Source: Skeletonema tropicum
Lineage: Eukaryota; Bacillariophyta; Thalassiosirophyceae; Thalassiosirales; Thalassiosiraceae
NCBI GenBank assembly: GCA_037178625.1
Contig: CM074129.1
Location: forward strand, 2,914,001-2,978,000
Length of the DNA: 64,000 nucleotides
Reading direction: 5' to 3'
This document shows, one piece after another, positions 62,101 to 64,000 of the stretch. The notes under the pieces were generated by a model. The model was not told the DNA's origin. It did no database searches and worked only from the letters and a program-made list of their open reading frames with translations. Position numbers and translations under genes: made by a program. Positions within the stretch are counted from its first letter, which is position 1. Every line of letters begins with the position of its first letter.

Positions 62101-63534
62101 TTACTCTAGCCATTTAGATGGGGTAGGATACGCAATCCCTTTTTCTCCAAATCTACTCTCTTCAAACTTTCTCTCTCCGTTTAGAATTGATCTCAGACTC
62201 TTGCTAAACTTAGAACCTTCATTCTTAGTCTCAATTTCGATTTTGTCAGATTCAGATGTAGCTGGTGCAGTAATTGATGCACTCAACTCTTCGGCAGCTT
62301 TCAGCCTGCATTCCCTGACCTTTTCTGCTTCCTCAGCTGTCATTCCTTCCTCAATGATGGGTGCTACTTCTTCTACTTCAGATTCATCTACAAGAGCCAA
62401 GGGCTGGGATGGATCCTGAAACCAGCAGCCTTCTTCTCTGTTAATGAATGCTGCATTAAAGACACTAACACCATCTCTTTCATCAAACTCCTTCATAAAT
62501 GCATCTTTGTCAGCTGGTTCACCTATGCAGAAGATTGATGTTCCACTTCCTGACATCATAACATGATCAAAACCTTCTACCTCCAACAATTCATCTTTTA
62601 GCGCCTTGAGTTCAGGCAGACAATCAAACGCAGGTTGTTCCAGATCATTAATGTAATATTTATCATCAGTATTCACAACACCTTCTCTCAGAAATAAATC
62701 ACATAACATTTGTGGATCCTCAGTGCTGAGCTGATCGTAATCAAGAGCTTTGAATACCTTTGGCGTAGACAAGCCCAAGTTTGGCTTGACAATCGAAAGC
62801 TTGGCTCCAGATGGAAGAGGAGGATCTATCGGAGTCATGATTTCACCTCGACCAGTGCAATAAGCTGTGCCGCGTGAGAGGAAGAATGTAATATCAGATC
62901 CCAGTGCACCTGACCATTCAATAAGCTGTATATGCACGAGAAAGTTTTTGTCAAAAGTAGTTCACCAAACATCAAATACAATGGAAAATCATCATTCCAT
63001 TCTTACCTGTTCCAAAGTAGCTGGTCTGCCCATCAATTCATTTGCACCCCACATAGCTGTCGCTGCATTGGCACTTCCTCCACCTAGTCCAGCCTGTGCT
63101 GGACATCTCTTGAACAAATCAGCGTTGAAGTAGACACTTGTCTTTCCGGTCTTCTCTCTCATCAATTCCAAAGCACGCAACACTAAATTGGACGAGTCGG
63201 TTGGAACACCGTCCATATTACATGTGAATTCATCTGCATCGCCATAGTTGTTTAGTGAAAGGGTGAGAGTATCACCAAATCCTACTGCTTGGAAAAGAGA
63301 CGCAAGATCATGAAATCCATCTTCTCGCTTCCGAATAATGCGTAGAAAAAGATTAATTTTGCATGGACTGAATAGAGATAGAGATTCGGGGGCAGAAGAC
63401 TCTGCTGTTGTTGCGTGGAGGTGTGACTTTTGGATGTTGCCAAGCCGTGATGTCGAAGACGAAACAAAGCCATTAACTGGCACAGCAGCGCAAGATGCTG
63501 CGAAAAGCAGAGCGAATAACTTCGTCGAGATCAT
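62101..63534 (-). CDS. ispE: 4-diphosphocytidyl-2-C-methyl-D-erythritol kinase, plastid-targeted
   Basis: Exons 63534-63007 and 62925-62101 (81-nt intron GTAAGA...ATACAG, phase 0) give 450 aa. I chose the ATG at 63534; the frame before it starts with TTG. The signal peptide MISTKLFALLFAASCAAVPV is followed by NGFVSSS, a plastid cleavage motif. The GHMP kinase fold shows FSPCKINLFLRI, KREDGFHDLASLFQAV, the ATP-binding PAQAGLGGGSANAATAMW, and after the intron WSGALGSDITFFLSRGTAYC and MMSGSGTSIFCIG. It phosphorylates CDP-methylerythritol in the plastid MEP pathway. An extra ~90-residue Glu/Ala-rich tail follows the kinase domain. Its intron equals the pyruvate kinase introns in length but not in sequence. 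Confidence 0.94.
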
Positions 63535-63766
63535 TGTTGCATGCCTGTTCGTTGTCAACCGCTACTACTACTGCTATCCAGACCTTCAGCCGGGAAGAGA
63601 AGATGCATCATTCAGTGAAGTTGTCTTCGTTGTTTTGGGCGAAGATCTTCAAGCTACACGTCACAGGGCAAAAAGAGAAGTGACAAAAAAGAGAGCAGAT
63701 GCAAGATGCGATGATGAAGAAGATACCTCCATGCCATGTTGCCATGAGTGTATTTTATTTTATGCA

Positions 63767-64000
63767 TCATCTTTTCTTTGGTAGGTGCGTGAATAGTTGA
63801 TTGAGGTGGGTAGAAATCTGTCGAGACCGATCTACGTCAATGTATTCATCAAAGGCAACTCTAAGATCACGCAAGCATTTCCTCTCTGAGCCCAATTCAA
63901 AATTAAGAAGAGAATGGAAAAGACTTTGCCATAGATCTTTCTGCCAATACCTTCGAAGCACCTTATTTAGACGCCAGTTTCCAGTATTCTTATCTTTCAC
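63767..64000 (-). CDS. Partial hypothetical protein, C-terminal part, runs off the right edge
   Basis: The minus strand is open from the window edge to a stop at 63767, giving 77 codons; the first visible codon is GTG, so the true start lies outside. The peptide is basic and aromatic (NWRLNKVLRRYWQKDLWQSL...) with a helical character and ends HLPKKR. I do not recognise the family. Confidence 0.4.
   Translation of the reverse strand: MKDKNTGNWRLNKVLRRYWQKDLWQSLFHSLLNFELGSERKCLRDLRVAFDEYIDVDRSRQISTHLNQLFTHLPKKR

Noticed and set aside
62926..63006. Third copy of the 81-nt intron in ispE
   Set aside because: Same length and a similar end (CATATACAG), but the interior does not align with the pyruvate kinase introns.
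1..64000. tRNA or other structured RNA genes
   Set aside because: I looked for B-box-like GGTTCGA and cloverleaf patterns in the spacers and found nothing convincing by eye; a tRNA scan would settle it.

Overview
The window reads as nuclear DNA of a stramenopile alga, most likely a Thalassiosira-like centric diatom. Compact genes are mostly uninterrupted or carry one short GT-AG intron (81-377 nt) and lie close together on both strands. Three products (EF-Ts, FtsH, IspE) begin with a signal peptide ending in a diatom-type plastid cleavage motif (TAFSP, TAFAP, NGFV). Others carry mitochondrial-type presequences. The organism is an inference; no rRNA or organelle marker is present.

Left arm, 1-31.9 kb. 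In order: a partial unknown gene; eIF2B-epsilon; a 430-bp MITE-like element in its divergent promoter; an Erv/PDI-C thioredoxin fusion; a very large LRR-IQ-WW-B-box protein; a second PDI-C paralogue; a long protein with a chalcone-isomerase-like domain; plastid EF-Ts; an IQUB-like protein; a small secreted very basic protein; ribosomal protein L19e; a sulfotransferase-like Golgi protein; SPT5; and two unrecognised proteins. The spacer at 28.6-30.1 kb carries two oppositely oriented clusters of a GTGTCTACC repeat.

Centre, 31.9-44.3 kb. This stretch appears gene-free. It holds a hairpin, two G-rich GGGTAGGT clusters, and an 8.6-kb satellite (34749-43322) of about 46 monomers of roughly 185 bp. 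The monomers form a higher-order repeat of about 2.56-2.75 kb present nearly three times, with decayed monomers on both flanks, as expected of a homogenised centromere-like or heterochromatic satellite.

Right arm, 44.3-64 kb. Genes are: mitochondrial-type pyruvate kinase, whose two 81-nt introns are 77/81 identical; a 50-aa membrane protein; plastid FtsH; pyruvate dehydrogenase E1-alpha; glucosamine-fructose-6-phosphate aminotransferase (two apparent +1 frame breaks and an internal catalytic Cys); an HSF-type factor; RNA polymerase I subunit RPA12; Rab GDI with a hidden 24-nt first exon; a trans-polyprenyl diphosphate synthase; plastid IspE; and a partial gene. Pyruvate kinase and PDH E1-alpha make and consume mitochondrial pyruvate, IspE and the polyprenyl synthase belong to isoprenoid supply and ubiquinone side-chain synthesis, and GFAT feeds UDP-GlcNAc and so glycans or chitin.

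The observations most worth follow-up are the higher-order satellite, the twin introns in pyruvate kinase, the MITE-like element, and the GFAT frame breaks.
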